Part shown: one piece after another, positions 34,185-42,824 of the stretch
Layout of the letters: each line of letters starts with the position of its first letter
Numbering within the stretch: position 1 is the stretch's first letter
From: Nonomuraea longispora
GTDB lineage: Bacteria; Actinomycetota; Actinomycetes; Streptosporangiales; Streptosporangiaceae
Assembly: GCF_004348345.1 (NCBI RefSeq)
Contig: NZ_SMJZ01000061.1
Coordinates: 1-43,145, forward strand
Direction: 5' to 3'
Length of the DNA stretch: 43,145 nt
Program-made: the position numbers and the translations under genes
Notes under the pieces: generated by a model
The model's input: only the letters and a program-made list of their open reading frames with translations
Database searches by the model: none
Told to the model about the DNA's origin: nothing

Positions 34185-35129
34185 ATGATTTCAGGATTTT
34201 CCCGGTCTTGTGCTGCACGCCTGCTGGCGGGAGCCGCGCTGGTCACCACCACCGCCGCGTGCGGCGCCGGCTCCGCCATCACAGAGGCGGAGGGCGGCAG
34301 GCCCGAGGTGGTCGCCGCCTTCTACCCGCTCCAGTGGCTGACCGAGCAGGTCGGGGGATCCGACGTGCAGGTGACGAGCCTGACCGCGCCCGGCGTCGAG
34401 CCCCACGATCTGGAGCTGGGCATCCAGCAGGTCACCGCGGTCAGGAACGCCGCGCTCACCGTCTACGTCAAGGGTGTGCAGCCGGCCGTGGACGACGCCG
34501 TGGAGCCCGACACGAGCTTCGACGCCGCGACCGCCGTCAAGACGATCCCGGCGGCCGGCGGGCACGCGGAGGAGCACGGGCACGCCGAGGAAGGCGCCGA
34601 GGAGCACGAGCACGAGGTCGCCTACGACCCGCATCTGTGGCTCGACCCGTCCCGCCTGGCCACCGTCGCCACGAAGCTGGGCGAGCGGCTGGCCGCCGCC
34701 GACGCCCCGCGCGCCAAGGCCTACCAGGACCGCGCCGCGAAGACGGCCGCCGCGCTCGGCACACTCGACCAGGAGCTCGCCCAGGGCCTCGGCACATGCA
34801 AGACGAGGACGCTGGTCACCGCGCACGAGGCGTTCGGATATCTGGCGGATCGTTACAAGCTCAAGCAGGTCGGCATCACGCTCGACCCCGAGACCGAGCC
34901 GTCGCCCACCCGCATCTCCGAGGTGGCCAAGCTCGCCAAGGCCGAGGGCGTGACCACGATCTTCACCGAGACCCTGGTCAGCCCGAAGGTGGCCGAGGTG
35001 CTCGCGAGCCAGGTCGGCGCGAGGACGGCCGTGCTCGACCCGCTGGAGAGCAAGCCCTCGGGCGATTACATGTCGGCCATGCGCGATAACCTCAGAACCC
35101 TACAAACAGCACTGGGGTGTACGGCATGA
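34185..35129 (+). CDS. znuA: Zinc ABC transporter substrate-binding lipoprotein
   Basis: This 314-residue cluster A-I binding protein captures zinc outside the cell. It begins MISGFSRSCAARLLAGAALV and has a lipobox-like TTAACG, so it is a likely lipoprotein. Zinc ligands are expected at the His in GVEPHDLEL, the His in YDPHLWLDP, the His in VTAHEAFGYL and the acidic residue in IFTETLVSP. A His/Glu-rich loop (about residues 126-146, EEHGHAEEGAEEHEHE) is typical of zinc-specific members. The ATG at 34185 fits the leaderless promoter. It overlaps znuC by 4 bp. Confidence 0.95.
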   Translation: MISGFSRSCAARLLAGAALVTTTAACGAGSAITEAEGGRPEVVAAFYPLQWLTEQVGGSDVQVTSLTAPGVEPHDLELGIQQVTAVRNAALTVYVKGVQPAVDDAVEPDTSFDAATAVKTIPAAGGHAEEHGHAEEGAEEHEHEVAYDPHLWLDPSRLATVATKLGERLAAADAPRAKAYQDRAAKTAAALGTLDQELAQGLGTCKTRTLVTAHEAFGYLADRYKLKQVGITLDPETEPSPTRISEVAKLAKAEGVTTIFTETLVSPKVAEVLASQVGARTAVLDPLESKPSGDYMSAMRDNLRTLQTALGCTA

Positions 35130-35908
35130 GCGAAACGGCCTTCGCGATGACCGGCGGCCGGGTCTCCTTCGAGGGCAAACCCGTCCTCCAGGGGATCGAC
35201 CTGACCGTCCGTCCCGGGGAGGTCGTCGCCCTGCTGGGCGCCAACGGCTCGGGCAAGTCCACGCTGGTCCGCGCGCTGCTCGGCCTCACGCCGCTGTCCG
35301 GCGGCTCGACCCTGGTGTACGGCTCGCCGCCCGCCAGGTTCCGCGAGTGGTGGCGCATCGGCTACGTGCCGCAGCGGCTCCACGTGGGCGGCGGCGTGCC
35401 CGCCAGCGTGCGCGAGGTCGTGGCCTCCGGCCGGATCGCCAGGCAGAGCAGGTTCCGCAGGACCAGCGTGGTGGACAGGGCCGCCGTGGCGAGCGCGCTG
35501 GAGGCCGTCAGGCTGGCCGACCGCGAAGGTGATCCCGTCCAGTCGTTGTCCGGGGGCCAGCAGCAACGGGTGCTCATCGCCCGCGCGCTGGCCGGGGAGC
35601 CGGACACGTACGTGATGGACGAGCCGACCGCGGGCGTGGACGCCGAGACGCAGAAACTGCTCGCCGACACCCTGGCCGCGCTGGTGCTGGACGGCAAGAC
35701 CGTGGTGCTGGTCGCGCACGAGCTGGGCCCGCTGGAGCCGATCATCACGCGCGGCGTCGTGATCCGCGAGGGCCAGGTCGTGCACGACGGCAGGCCGCCG
35801 CGTCCCGAGGGCGACTGCGCCCGGCCGGGGCACGAGCACCAGCACCCGCACGCGCCCGTCGAACCGGGCGCGGGACCGCTCACGGGGTGGCAGGGAGACC
35901 CACGGTGA
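35126..35908 (+). CDS. znuC: Zinc ABC transporter ATP-binding protein
   Basis: This 260-residue ATPase powers zinc import. Walker A is GANGSGKST, the signature is LSGGQQQR, Walker B is YVMDEPTAGVD, and the H-loop lies in LVAHELG. The start at 35126 overlaps the znuA stop (ATGA). The C-terminal tail is His-rich (GHEHQHPHAPVEPGAG), which could bind zinc. It overlaps znuB by GTGA. Confidence 0.96.
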   Translation: MSETAFAMTGGRVSFEGKPVLQGIDLTVRPGEVVALLGANGSGKSTLVRALLGLTPLSGGSTLVYGSPPARFREWWRIGYVPQRLHVGGGVPASVREVVASGRIARQSRFRRTSVVDRAAVASALEAVRLADREGDPVQSLSGGQQQRVLIARALAGEPDTYVMDEPTAGVDAETQKLLADTLAALVLDGKTVVLVAHELGPLEPIITRGVVIREGQVVHDGRPPRPEGDCARPGHEHQHPHAPVEPGAGPLTGWQGDPR

Positions 35909-36780
35909 TCATCGAGTTGCTTCAGGAGGAGCTGTTCCAGCTCGCGCTGATCGCGGCGCTGCTGGTGGGGCTCTGCGCGCCCGCGGTCGGCACGTTCATC
36001 GTGCAGCGCAGGTTGTCGCTGCTCGGCGACGGCATCGGGCACGTGGCGCTGACCGGCGTGGCGCTCGGTTTCCTCACCGGCACCGCTCCCGTGCTGACCG
36101 CGGTGATCGTGTCCGTGCTCGGCGCCGTGGCCATCGAGCTGGTCAGGGCGCGCGGCCGCACCAGCGGCGACGTGGCGCTGGCGCTGCTGTTCTACGGCGG
36201 GATCGCGGGCGGCGTCATGCTCATGGGCATCGCGCCCGGCGGCAGCACCACCAAGCTCAACTCCTACCTGTTCGGCGCCATCGCCAGCGTCACCCCCGGG
36301 GACATCTGGGTCATCGCCGCGCTGGCCGCCGCGGTGATCGCGGTCGTGGTGATCTTCGGCAGGGAGTTGTTCGTGCTCTGCCAGGACGAGGAGATGGCCA
36401 GGGCCAGCGGCCTGCCGGTGCGTTTCCTCAGCCTGCTGATCGCGGTCACGGCGGCGCTCACCGTCGTCATCGCCATGCGCGTGGTCGGCCTCCTGCTGGT
36501 CAGCGCGCTGATGGTGATCCCGGTGGCCACCAGCCAGCAGTTGACGCGGGGCTTCCGCACGACGATGCTGCTGGCCATGGTGTTCGGGGTGCTCGCCTCC
36601 GTGGGCGGTCTGCTGGCCTCCACCTACTCGGCCAAGGTCCCGCCGGGGGCCGCGATCGTGCTTCTTGCGCTCGCCGGCTTCGTCCTGGCCCTCGGGGTCG
36701 GTAGATTCGTACGGCGAGGCCGTACCCAGGAGTCACCATTGAGCGAGCGACCAAAGCTGCGCGTCGAGGAGGTCGCATGA
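35905..36780 (+). CDS. znuB: Zinc ABC transporter permease
   Basis: This 291-residue integral membrane protein has about eight or nine segments. It starts at the GTG at 35905, overlapping the znuC stop. The N-terminus (FIVQRRLSLLGDGIGHVALTG) carries the conserved ABC-3 family His and acidic positions. A helix near the middle ends in FGRELFVLCQDEEMARASGL, the usual coupling segment. It is translationally coupled to zur. Confidence 0.95.
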   Translation: MIIELLQEELFQLALIAALLVGLCAPAVGTFIVQRRLSLLGDGIGHVALTGVALGFLTGTAPVLTAVIVSVLGAVAIELVRARGRTSGDVALALLFYGGIAGGVMLMGIAPGGSTTKLNSYLFGAIASVTPGDIWVIAALAAAVIAVVVIFGRELFVLCQDEEMARASGLPVRFLSLLIAVTAALTVVIAMRVVGLLLVSALMVIPVATSQQLTRGFRTTMLLAMVFGVLASVGGLLASTYSAKVPPGAAIVLLALAGFVLALGVGRFVRRGRTQESPLSERPKLRVEEVA

Positions 36781-37166
36781 CGACGAGACGCGATGCCGTG
36801 CACGACACCCTGCGCAGGAGCGAGGGTTTCCGCAGCGCGCAGGACGTCTATGCCGAGATGCGCCTGCACGGCGCCAAGATCGGCCTGACCACGGTCTACC
36901 GCGCTCTGCAGGCGCTGGCCGACGGCGGCCAGGTCGACGTGCTGCGCACCGACGAGGGCGAGTCGGTCTACCGCGCCTGCGCGAGCGACACCCACCACCA
37001 CCACCTGGTGTGCCGCCGCTGCGGCCGCACCGTGGAGGTCGACGGGCCCGCGGTCGAGCGCTGGGCCGAGACGGTCGGCAGCGAGCACGGGTTCACCGAG
37101 ATCACTCACACGGTCGAGGTCTTCGGCACCTGCTCGTCCTGCTCGGCCCCGGCCAGGACGGGCTGA
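36777..37166 (+). CDS. zur: Fur-family zinc uptake regulator
   Basis: This 129-residue repressor has an N-terminal winged helix (GLTTVYRALQALADGG) and a metal domain with the HHHH stretch, CRRCG and CSSC zinc ligands. The last gene of the zinc operon, it probably represses its own operon through the box at 34150-34164. Fur and PerR members share the fold, but the znu context supports Zur. Its 3' end overlaps the convergent EamA gene by 61 bp. Confidence 0.94.
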   Translation: MTTRRDAVHDTLRRSEGFRSAQDVYAEMRLHGAKIGLTTVYRALQALADGGQVDVLRTDEGESVYRACASDTHHHHLVCRRCGRTVEVDGPAVERWAETVGSEHGFTEITHTVEVFGTCSSCSAPARTG

Positions 37167-38023
37167 GCCCGGCGAGAGCCGTAGAGCACGCCGAGCACGA
37201 TGATCGCGCAGCCCGTGAGCTGCAACACCGACGGGCGCTCCCCGAGCGCCAGCGCGGAGATGCCCACGGTCGTCATGGGCTGGATCAGCAGCAGCAGCGC
37301 GGTGAGCGCGGCGGGCTGGCGCGGCAGCGAATACGTGATCAGCGACCATCCGAGCACCTGCGGTCCCAGCGCGAGCAGCAGCAGCCAGCCGTGCGCCGGC
37401 CAGTCCGGAGTGAAGTCCGCGCCGCCGAACACGGGGCTGAGCAGCGCGATCGTCGCGGCGGTCACCACGGTGGCGTGCGCCAGCGGGCCCGCGCCTCGAT
37501 CCGGCCCCGCCTTCATCAGCAGCAGGAACACCGCGTACGACAACGACGTGGCGACCCCCGCGAGCACCCCCATCATGGGGTCGCTGCCGTAGGCCGCGCT
37601 GTCGAACACCCCGGAGATCAGCACCACGCCGCCGAACACGACCGGCGTCCCTACCATCAGCCGCGTGGACGGCCGCTCCCCGAACACCGCCCAGGCGGCG
37701 AACGCCACGATGAACACCTGCAGGTTGCCCAGCACGGTGGCCAGCCCCGCGCCGACGTACTCGATGGCGTGGTGCCAGAACAGCAGGTCGAGCGCGAACA
37801 CCGCGCCCGCCGAATAGGCCGTCAGGAGCGCCTTGCGCGGCATCGGGCCTAAGCGGCGCCGCTCCAGCCAGGCCAGCACGAGCATCGGCGGCACGGCGTA
37901 CGCGCATCGGAAGAACGCGGAGGTCGCGGGTGACACGTCGGCCATGCGGACCATGGGGCCAGAGGTGGAGATGATGAGCGCCCCGGCGATCGCGACCATG
38001 ACGATACGCCGATGTGCACTCAC
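37106..38023 (-). CDS. EamA/DMT-family membrane transporter
   Basis: This 305-residue protein has about ten membrane segments in two EamA repeats; the second half contains LGPQVLGWSLITYSLPRQPA. Family members export amino acids, metabolites or drugs; the substrate is unknown. It converges on zur with a 61-bp overlap of coding ends and is divergent from the CGNR gene, a likely regulator. Confidence 0.9.
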   Translation of the reverse strand: MSAHRRIVMVAIAGALIISTSGPMVRMADVSPATSAFFRCAYAVPPMLVLAWLERRRLGPMPRKALLTAYSAGAVFALDLLFWHHAIEYVGAGLATVLGNLQVFIVAFAAWAVFGERPSTRLMVGTPVVFGGVVLISGVFDSAAYGSDPMMGVLAGVATSLSYAVFLLLMKAGPDRGAGPLAHATVVTAATIALLSPVFGGADFTPDWPAHGWLLLLALGPQVLGWSLITYSLPRQPAALTALLLLIQPMTTVGISALALGERPSVLQLTGCAIIVLGVLYGSRRAQPVLAGAEQDEQVPKTSTV

Positions 38024-38094
38024 GGAAACCCCCGATGCCCCGTGCAGGAGATACGCTGCGACAACGCTAGAACCCGGCGCGTACAGGAGTCAAC

Positions 38095-38643
38095 ATGCCG
38101 TTTGGCCATGACATGGTGCATTCGTTGGCCACCGTTGTCGAGCTGGTCAACACCTCGCCCTCCACCGGCGGCGACGAGGGCCTGGCCGGCCTGGCCGAAC
38201 TGCAGGCGTTCGTTGAGTCCCGCGAGATCAGCGGCGTGGGCCGGCTCACGGTCCGCGACCTGGGGCAGGTGCGGATGGTGCGGGAGGCGTTCCACCGCGT
38301 CTTCACCGCCACCGACCAGCCGAGCGCCGTCCGCCTCCTCAACGCCCTGCTGTCGGAGACGCGCATCACGCCCAGGCTCACCGAGCACGACGGGCATCCG
38401 CTGCACGTGCACTATTTCGCCGCCGACGCGAAGCTGGCGGAGCACGTGGCGGCCGACTGCGGGGTGGCGCTGGCCCACCTGCTGGTCGAGGGCGAGGCCG
38501 AGCGCCTGCGCACGTGCGCGGCGCCCGACTGCGACCGGGTGTTCGTCGACGAGTCCCGCAACCGCTCGCGCGTCTACTGCGACAGCCGCACGTGCGGCAA
38601 CCGCATGCACGTCGCCGCCTACCGCGCCCGCCGCCGGGCCTGA
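38095..38643 (+). CDS. CGNR zinc-finger (ABATE domain) putative regulator
   Basis: This 182-residue protein starts at the ATG at 38095, with AGGAG seven bases upstream. It has an N-terminal ABATE-like domain and a C-terminal CGNR zinc finger with Cys141, 146, 162 and 167 (RTCAAPDCDRVF and YCDSRTCGNR). Members are thought to be stress-related transcription regulators. The divergent EamA gene is its likely target (inference). Confidence 0.9.
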   Translation: MPFGHDMVHSLATVVELVNTSPSTGGDEGLAGLAELQAFVESREISGVGRLTVRDLGQVRMVREAFHRVFTATDQPSAVRLLNALLSETRITPRLTEHDGHPLHVHYFAADAKLAEHVAADCGVALAHLLVEGEAERLRTCAAPDCDRVFVDESRNRSRVYCDSRTCGNRMHVAAYRARRRA

Positions 38644-38647
38644 GCCG

Positions 38648-39421
38648 CTAGACCTGGTTGGGCATGGCCCCGCCATAGCGGCGGTCGCGCTTGGCGTAGA
38701 TCTCGCACGCCTCCCACAAGTCTCTGCGATCGAAGTCGGGCCAGAGCCGGTCGAGGAACACCATCTCGGCGTAGGCCGACTGCCACAGCAGGAAGTTGGA
38801 GAAGCGCTGCTCTCCCGACGACCGTACGAACAGGTCGACCTCGGGAATCCCCGGCTCGTCGAGATAGCGGGCGAACACCTTCTCGTTGACCTTGGACGGC
38901 CTGACCCGCCCGGCCGCGATGTCCTGGGCCATCCGCACCGCCGCGTCGACGATCTCGGCCTGCCCGCCGTAGTTGACGCAGAACTGCAGCGTCAGCGTAC
39001 GGTTGTCGACGGTCATCTCCTCGGCCGTCTGCAGCTCGGAGATGACGCTCTTCCACAACCGCCCCGGCCGGCCGGCCCAGCGCACGCGCACGCCCATGGC
39101 GTTGAGCTCGTCGCGGCGCCGCCGGATCACGTCGCGGTTGAAGCCCATGAGGAAACGCACCTCGTCGGGAGAGCGCTTCCAGTTCTCCGTCGAGAACGCG
39201 TAGGCGCTCAGATAGGGGATGCCCAGCTCCAGAGCCCCCTCGATGACGTCGAACAGCGATGACTCGCCTGCCTTGTGCCCCTCGGTGCGCGGCAGCCCCC
39301 GCGCCTTGGCCCAGCGGCCGTTTCCGTCCATGACGATGGCGACGTGCCGGGGCACCAGCTCGCGCGGGATCGGCGGCGGCGTCGCGCCTGACGGATGCGG
39401 GGACGGTGGTCGGACGTTCAC
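38648..39421 (-). CDS. uppS: Polyprenyl (undecaprenyl-type) diphosphate synthase
   Basis: This 257-residue cis-prenyltransferase makes the lipid carrier for cell-wall synthesis. It starts at the GTG at 39421, overlapping the recO stop (GTGA). The catalytic Asp is in [26 protein letters not shown] and [21 protein letters not shown] are family motifs. The recO-uppS order is common in actinobacteria. The chain length made cannot be read from sequence. Confidence 0.96.
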   Translation of the reverse strand: MNVRPPSPHPSGATPPPIPRELVPRHVAIVMDGNGRWAKARGLPRTEGHKAGESSLFDVIEGALELGIPYLSAYAFSTENWKRSPDEVRFLMGFNRDVIRRRRDELNAMGVRVRWAGRPGRLWKSVISELQTAEEMTVDNRTLTLQFCVNYGGQAEIVDAAVRMAQDIAAGRVRPSKVNEKVFARYLDEPGIPEVDLFVRSSGEQRFSNFLLWQSAYAEMVFLDRLWPDFDRRDLWEACEIYAKRDRRYGGAMPNQV

Positions 39422-40152
39422 GCGGGCTCCCTTTCGACGTGTCGGAGAGAGCGTATGCCGTGTTCGAGGTGCCACTGCAGATAGGCGGCGACCAGACCGC
39501 TGCACTCGCTGCGATGGCGCGACTCCGACACGTCGGCCGCCGCCCAGTCGCCCCGCAGCAGCGCCGCCATGAGCCCGATCGTCTCTCCCGCGGGCACGGC
39601 CGACCCGGACGGTTTGCACGCCCCGCACACCACGCCGCCCGCGACGATGGCGAACGCCCTGATCGCCGGGGCCCGGCACTTGGCGCACGCGTCGAGCGCG
39701 GGGGCGTAGCCCGCCACGGCCAGGGAGCGCAGAAAATAGGCGTCCAGCACCAGCCTGGCCTCGTGGTCCCGGTCGGCGAGCGTGCGCAGCCCGCCCACCA
39801 GCAGCAGGAACTGCCGCAGCGCCGGCTCCTTCTCCCCGTGCGTCAGCCGGTCGGCGGTCTCCAGCATCGCGGTGCCCGCGGTGTAGCGGGGATAGTCGGC
39901 GGCCAGCGCCTCCCCATAGGGTCTCAGCGTCTCCGCCTGGGTGACGACGTCGAGGGTGCGCCCGGTGTGCAGCTGCAGGTCGACGTGCGTGAACGGCTCA
40001 AGCCTCGCCCCGAAACGCGATGTCGTGCGGCGCACGCCCTTGGCCACCGCGCGTACCTTGCCGGTGCGCTTGGCCAGGATGGTGACGATGCGATCGGCCT
40101 CACCGAGTTTCTGTGTACGCAGGACCACGCCTTCGTCACGGTAGAGACTCAC
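39418..40152 (-). CDS. recO: DNA repair protein RecO
   Basis: This 244-residue recombination mediator has the OB-fold N-terminus [20 protein letters not shown] and a zinc finger in CAKCRAP and CGACKPSG. It helps load RecA onto gapped DNA with RecF and RecR. It is translationally coupled to uppS and divergent from the CDP-alcohol gene. Confidence 0.97.
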   Translation of the reverse strand: MSLYRDEGVVLRTQKLGEADRIVTILAKRTGKVRAVAKGVRRTTSRFGARLEPFTHVDLQLHTGRTLDVVTQAETLRPYGEALAADYPRYTAGTAMLETADRLTHGEKEPALRQFLLLVGGLRTLADRDHEARLVLDAYFLRSLAVAGYAPALDACAKCRAPAIRAFAIVAGGVVCGACKPSGSAVPAGETIGLMAALLRGDWAAADVSESRHRSECSGLVAAYLQWHLEHGIRSLRHVEREPA

Positions 40153-40209
40153 TCGGACATCTTACGGCCACTCTCGGTACCGACGGGCGAACGTTACGGG
40201 CATGCTCTG

Positions 40210-40241
40210 TTGACGCAACTTTGCGTAACCCTCACTAGACT
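40210..40241 (+). promoter_or_regulatory. Possible promoter/operator between recO and the CDP-alcohol gene
   Basis: ACGCAA-CT-TTGCGT (40213-40226) is a perfect 14-bp palindrome overlapping TTGACG (40210-40215). TAGACT at 40236-40241 could be a -10 box, but the 20-bp spacing is long. The gap is 150 bp and serves both divergent genes. Confidence 0.35.
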
Positions 40242-40302
40242 TTGACGCCTGTCCCCGCATCACCCGTTGTTCAACCCCCCGCAACCGCCTCGAAAGGGAG
40301 AC

Positions 40303-41871
40303 ATGACCCGCGTGGTCCTGCTGGGCGCCTCGCCCGGCCCCGAAACCTCTCCGACCGGCCTGAGGCTGGCCGCGCTAGCCGGCAACCCGACTGTGGCCGA
40401 GCGACTACGCAGCCAGGTCACCTCCATGGATCCGCGGCCCGCCACCATCGAGTCAGGCGATGTGGCCGCCGCCCTGCGAGCCCTGGCCGATGTCGCAGCA
40501 TCAGCAACGGAAAACCTCTTCATCATCCCCACCAACTCCGTCGTCCACGACGAGCTGATCTACCAGATCACCAAGTCCAAGCGCGGTGCGCTGGCGCTCG
40601 TCGCGAAGGAGCCGCGCTACGGGATCTCCGAGGAGGCGCAGGAGGACACCGGTCAGGAGGACAACGGTCCTGAAGACGGCGACGACGAGCCCGCCCAGGA
40701 GGGGCGCGTCCCGATCTCGGAGGCCGAGCCCGAGATCGGCTACGAGCGCCTCGAAGGCCTGCCCGTCCGCGCCCGCATCGGCAAGTCCTCACGTGTGGTC
40801 TCGGTGGGCACCGCCTACCACGCCGTCACCAGGCCCAACGCGGCCCTGCTCGGCCCGCTGCACGTGAGCGCGCGCAACGCCCCCGTGCTGGCGCAGACCT
40901 GCCGCGAGCTGGCCGAGATCGCCCACCGTTTCGGCGATGACGACGACCTGGTGCAGCTCATTGTGTTCGGGCTCGTGCGCAACGGCGTGTCGGTCGGCAT
41001 CCGCGGCCGCCGCGACCTGTTCTACCGCCGGGTCACCACCCAGGAGGAGGTGAACGAAGCGGGCGCCGAGATGACCGGCATGAACGAAGACCGCTCCAGG
41101 CTCAACAACGCGGTCAAGGGCGCCGACGGCTTCTTCACCACCTACTTCGTCTCCACCTACTCCCGCTTCATCGCCCGCTGGGCGGCCAGGCGCGGGTGGA
41201 CACCCAACCAGGTCACGCTGATCTCGATCGCGCTCGGCGTGGCAGCGGCCGCCTGCTTCGCGACGGGCGATCGCCCGTGGATGGTGGCGGGCGGCATCCT
41301 GATCTACTTCGCGTTCGTCTTCGACTGCGTCGACGGCCAGGTGGCCCGCTACGCCCGCAAGTTCGGCGTGCTGGGGGCGTGGCTGGACGCCACGTTCGAC
41401 CGGTTCAAGGAATACGTGGTCTTCGCCGGCCTGGCCATCGGCTGGGTCGTCTCCGGCAACAGCGAGGACATCTGGATCCTGGCGCTGGCCGCGATCGGCC
41501 TGCAGTCGGTGCGCCACCTGCTCGACTTCTCCTTCGGCATCTCCAACCGCCGCAAGCCCCCGGCCAAGCTGCCCACCCTGGCGCTCGACGTGCCTGACGA
41601 CCGCGACCTGCGCGAGGCGCTGACGCGGCGCAAGGTCGAGCGCAACCAGGGCGTGCGGGGCGTGCTCAAGATGTGGAGCAAGGCGGGCAAGCACCGCGCC
41701 GTCCACTGGGCGCGCAAGATGATCGTGTTCCCCATCGGCGAGCGGTTCGCGGCCATCGCGATCACCGCCGCCCTCTTCGACGCCCGGATCACCTTCCTCA
41801 CCCTGGTGATCTGGGGCTCCGTCGCCGCCATCTACACCCTCACCGGACGCCTCATGAGGTCGCTCGTATGA
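40303..41871 (+). CDS. CDP-alcohol phosphatidyltransferase family membrane protein
   Basis: This 522-residue protein starts at the ATG at 40303 behind AAAGGAG. The N-terminal 260 residues are soluble, with an acidic stretch near 110-135 (EDTGQEDNGPEDGDDEP). The membrane C-terminal half carries the complete CDP-alcohol transferase signature: Asp341, Asp344, Gly345, Ala348-Arg349, Gly358, Asp362 and Asp366. It should transfer a phosphoalcohol from a CDP-linked donor, perhaps to inositol phosphate or a lipid. The acceptor is unknown. The next gene is fused to it by an ATGA overlap. Confidence 0.9.
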   Translation: MTRVVLLGASPGPETSPTGLRLAALAGNPTVAERLRSQVTSMDPRPATIESGDVAAALRALADVAASATENLFIIPTNSVVHDELIYQITKSKRGALALVAKEPRYGISEEAQEDTGQEDNGPEDGDDEPAQEGRVPISEAEPEIGYERLEGLPVRARIGKSSRVVSVGTAYHAVTRPNAALLGPLHVSARNAPVLAQTCRELAEIAHRFGDDDDLVQLIVFGLVRNGVSVGIRGRRDLFYRRVTTQEEVNEAGAEMTGMNEDRSRLNNAVKGADGFFTTYFVSTYSRFIARWAARRGWTPNQVTLISIALGVAAAACFATGDRPWMVAGGILIYFAFVFDCVDGQVARYARKFGVLGAWLDATFDRFKEYVVFAGLAIGWVVSGNSEDIWILALAAIGLQSVRHLLDFSFGISNRRKPPAKLPTLALDVPDDRDLREALTRRKVERNQGVRGVLKMWSKAGKHRAVHWARKMIVFPIGERFAAIAITAALFDARITFLTLVIWGSVAAIYTLTGRLMRSLV

Positions 41872-42587
41872 TCACCCAACCGCAGGCCATGGCCACTCCC
41901 ACGCCGGACCCCGACGAGGAACGCCGCCGCACCCAGACCGCCCGCCTGCTCGCCTACCGCGACGACGGACCACTAACCCACGCGCTGGCCGGCAAGCTCG
42001 GCAAGGGCCTGCCGCCCGTCCCAGCCACGCTCGTCGCCCTGCTGGCGATCGTCGGCCTCATCGTCGCCGGCGTGCTGGAGCCGGGCCCGATCCTGCTCCT
42101 GCCCGTGGCGATCATGCTGCTGCTGGTGCTGCCCACCGCGCCGCGCGACCACCTGGGCCGCTTCGACTGGCTCACCCCGCCGCTGTTGCGCGGCACCGAG
42201 TTCCTCACCATGATCGCCGTCGGTCTCGTGGCCGACGCGCCGAGGTGGCTGCTGTTCGTGCTGGTGTACGTCGTGGGCTACCACACCTACGACACCGTCT
42301 ACCGCACCCGGCAGAGCATCTGGCCGCCCGCCTGGGTGTTCTACGCGGGGCTCGGATGGGAGCTTCGGCTGCTCATCATCGGCGCCGGGGCCGCGCTGGA
42401 AGCGCTGACCCCGGTGCTGGCGGTGCTGACGGCCTACCTGTTCGTGTTGTTCGCGGTGGAGAGCGTGACGAGCTGGGTCCGCCTCGACAAGGCCTCCGCC
42501 GCGGGCGCCGACGCCGAGCAGGACCTCGAAGCCTCTCCGGAAGAGGCTATGGAGCAGGCGCAGGCCAACGGCGAGGCCAAAGGCTGA
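41868..42587 (+). CDS. Membrane protein, DUF5941-like partner of the CDP-alcohol transferase
   Basis: This 239-residue protein has about six membrane segments (about 55-205), flanked by charged ends. The VVGYHTYDTVYRTRQ segment in the loop recalls the DUF5941 region that I remember as fused to CDP-alcohol transferases in other actinobacteria. The ATGA overlap suggests the two act as a complex. The C-terminus is acidic. No catalytic role can be assigned. Confidence 0.8.
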   Translation: MITQPQAMATPTPDPDEERRRTQTARLLAYRDDGPLTHALAGKLGKGLPPVPATLVALLAIVGLIVAGVLEPGPILLLPVAIMLLLVLPTAPRDHLGRFDWLTPPLLRGTEFLTMIAVGLVADAPRWLLFVLVYVVGYHTYDTVYRTRQSIWPPAWVFYAGLGWELRLLIIGAGAALEALTPVLAVLTAYLFVLFAVESVTSWVRLDKASAAGADAEQDLEASPEEAMEQAQANGEAKG

Positions 42588-42600
42588 CCGGGTCACCGCC

Positions 42601-42626
42601 GCGGCACCGGCCCCGCTCGGTGCCGC
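42601..42626 (+). terminator. Hairpin terminator after the DUF5941-like gene
   Basis: GCGGCACCG (42601-42609) and CGGTGCCGC (42618-42626) form a perfect 9-bp stem with an 8-base loop, 13 bp past the stop. The rest of the gap to 42824 shows only an imperfect direct repeat of TGTCTCAA (42675-42708). Confidence 0.6.
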
Positions 42627-42824
42627 AGCGTCCCCCCGCGCTCCAGACAGTGGCCCGGGATGCGCTTGCCTTGTCTCAAAGGCCGGTCTCCAGGGCCTGT
42701 CTCAAGGCCACACCGGCGCAGAACCACCCGTGCGAGCCGCCATCACCCGGAAATGAGCACTTAGTCTGGGGGCCAGGGACACTCGGGCCGGGTTCCGGTC
42801 CGGCCGGAGCCAGGAGAGACGCGG

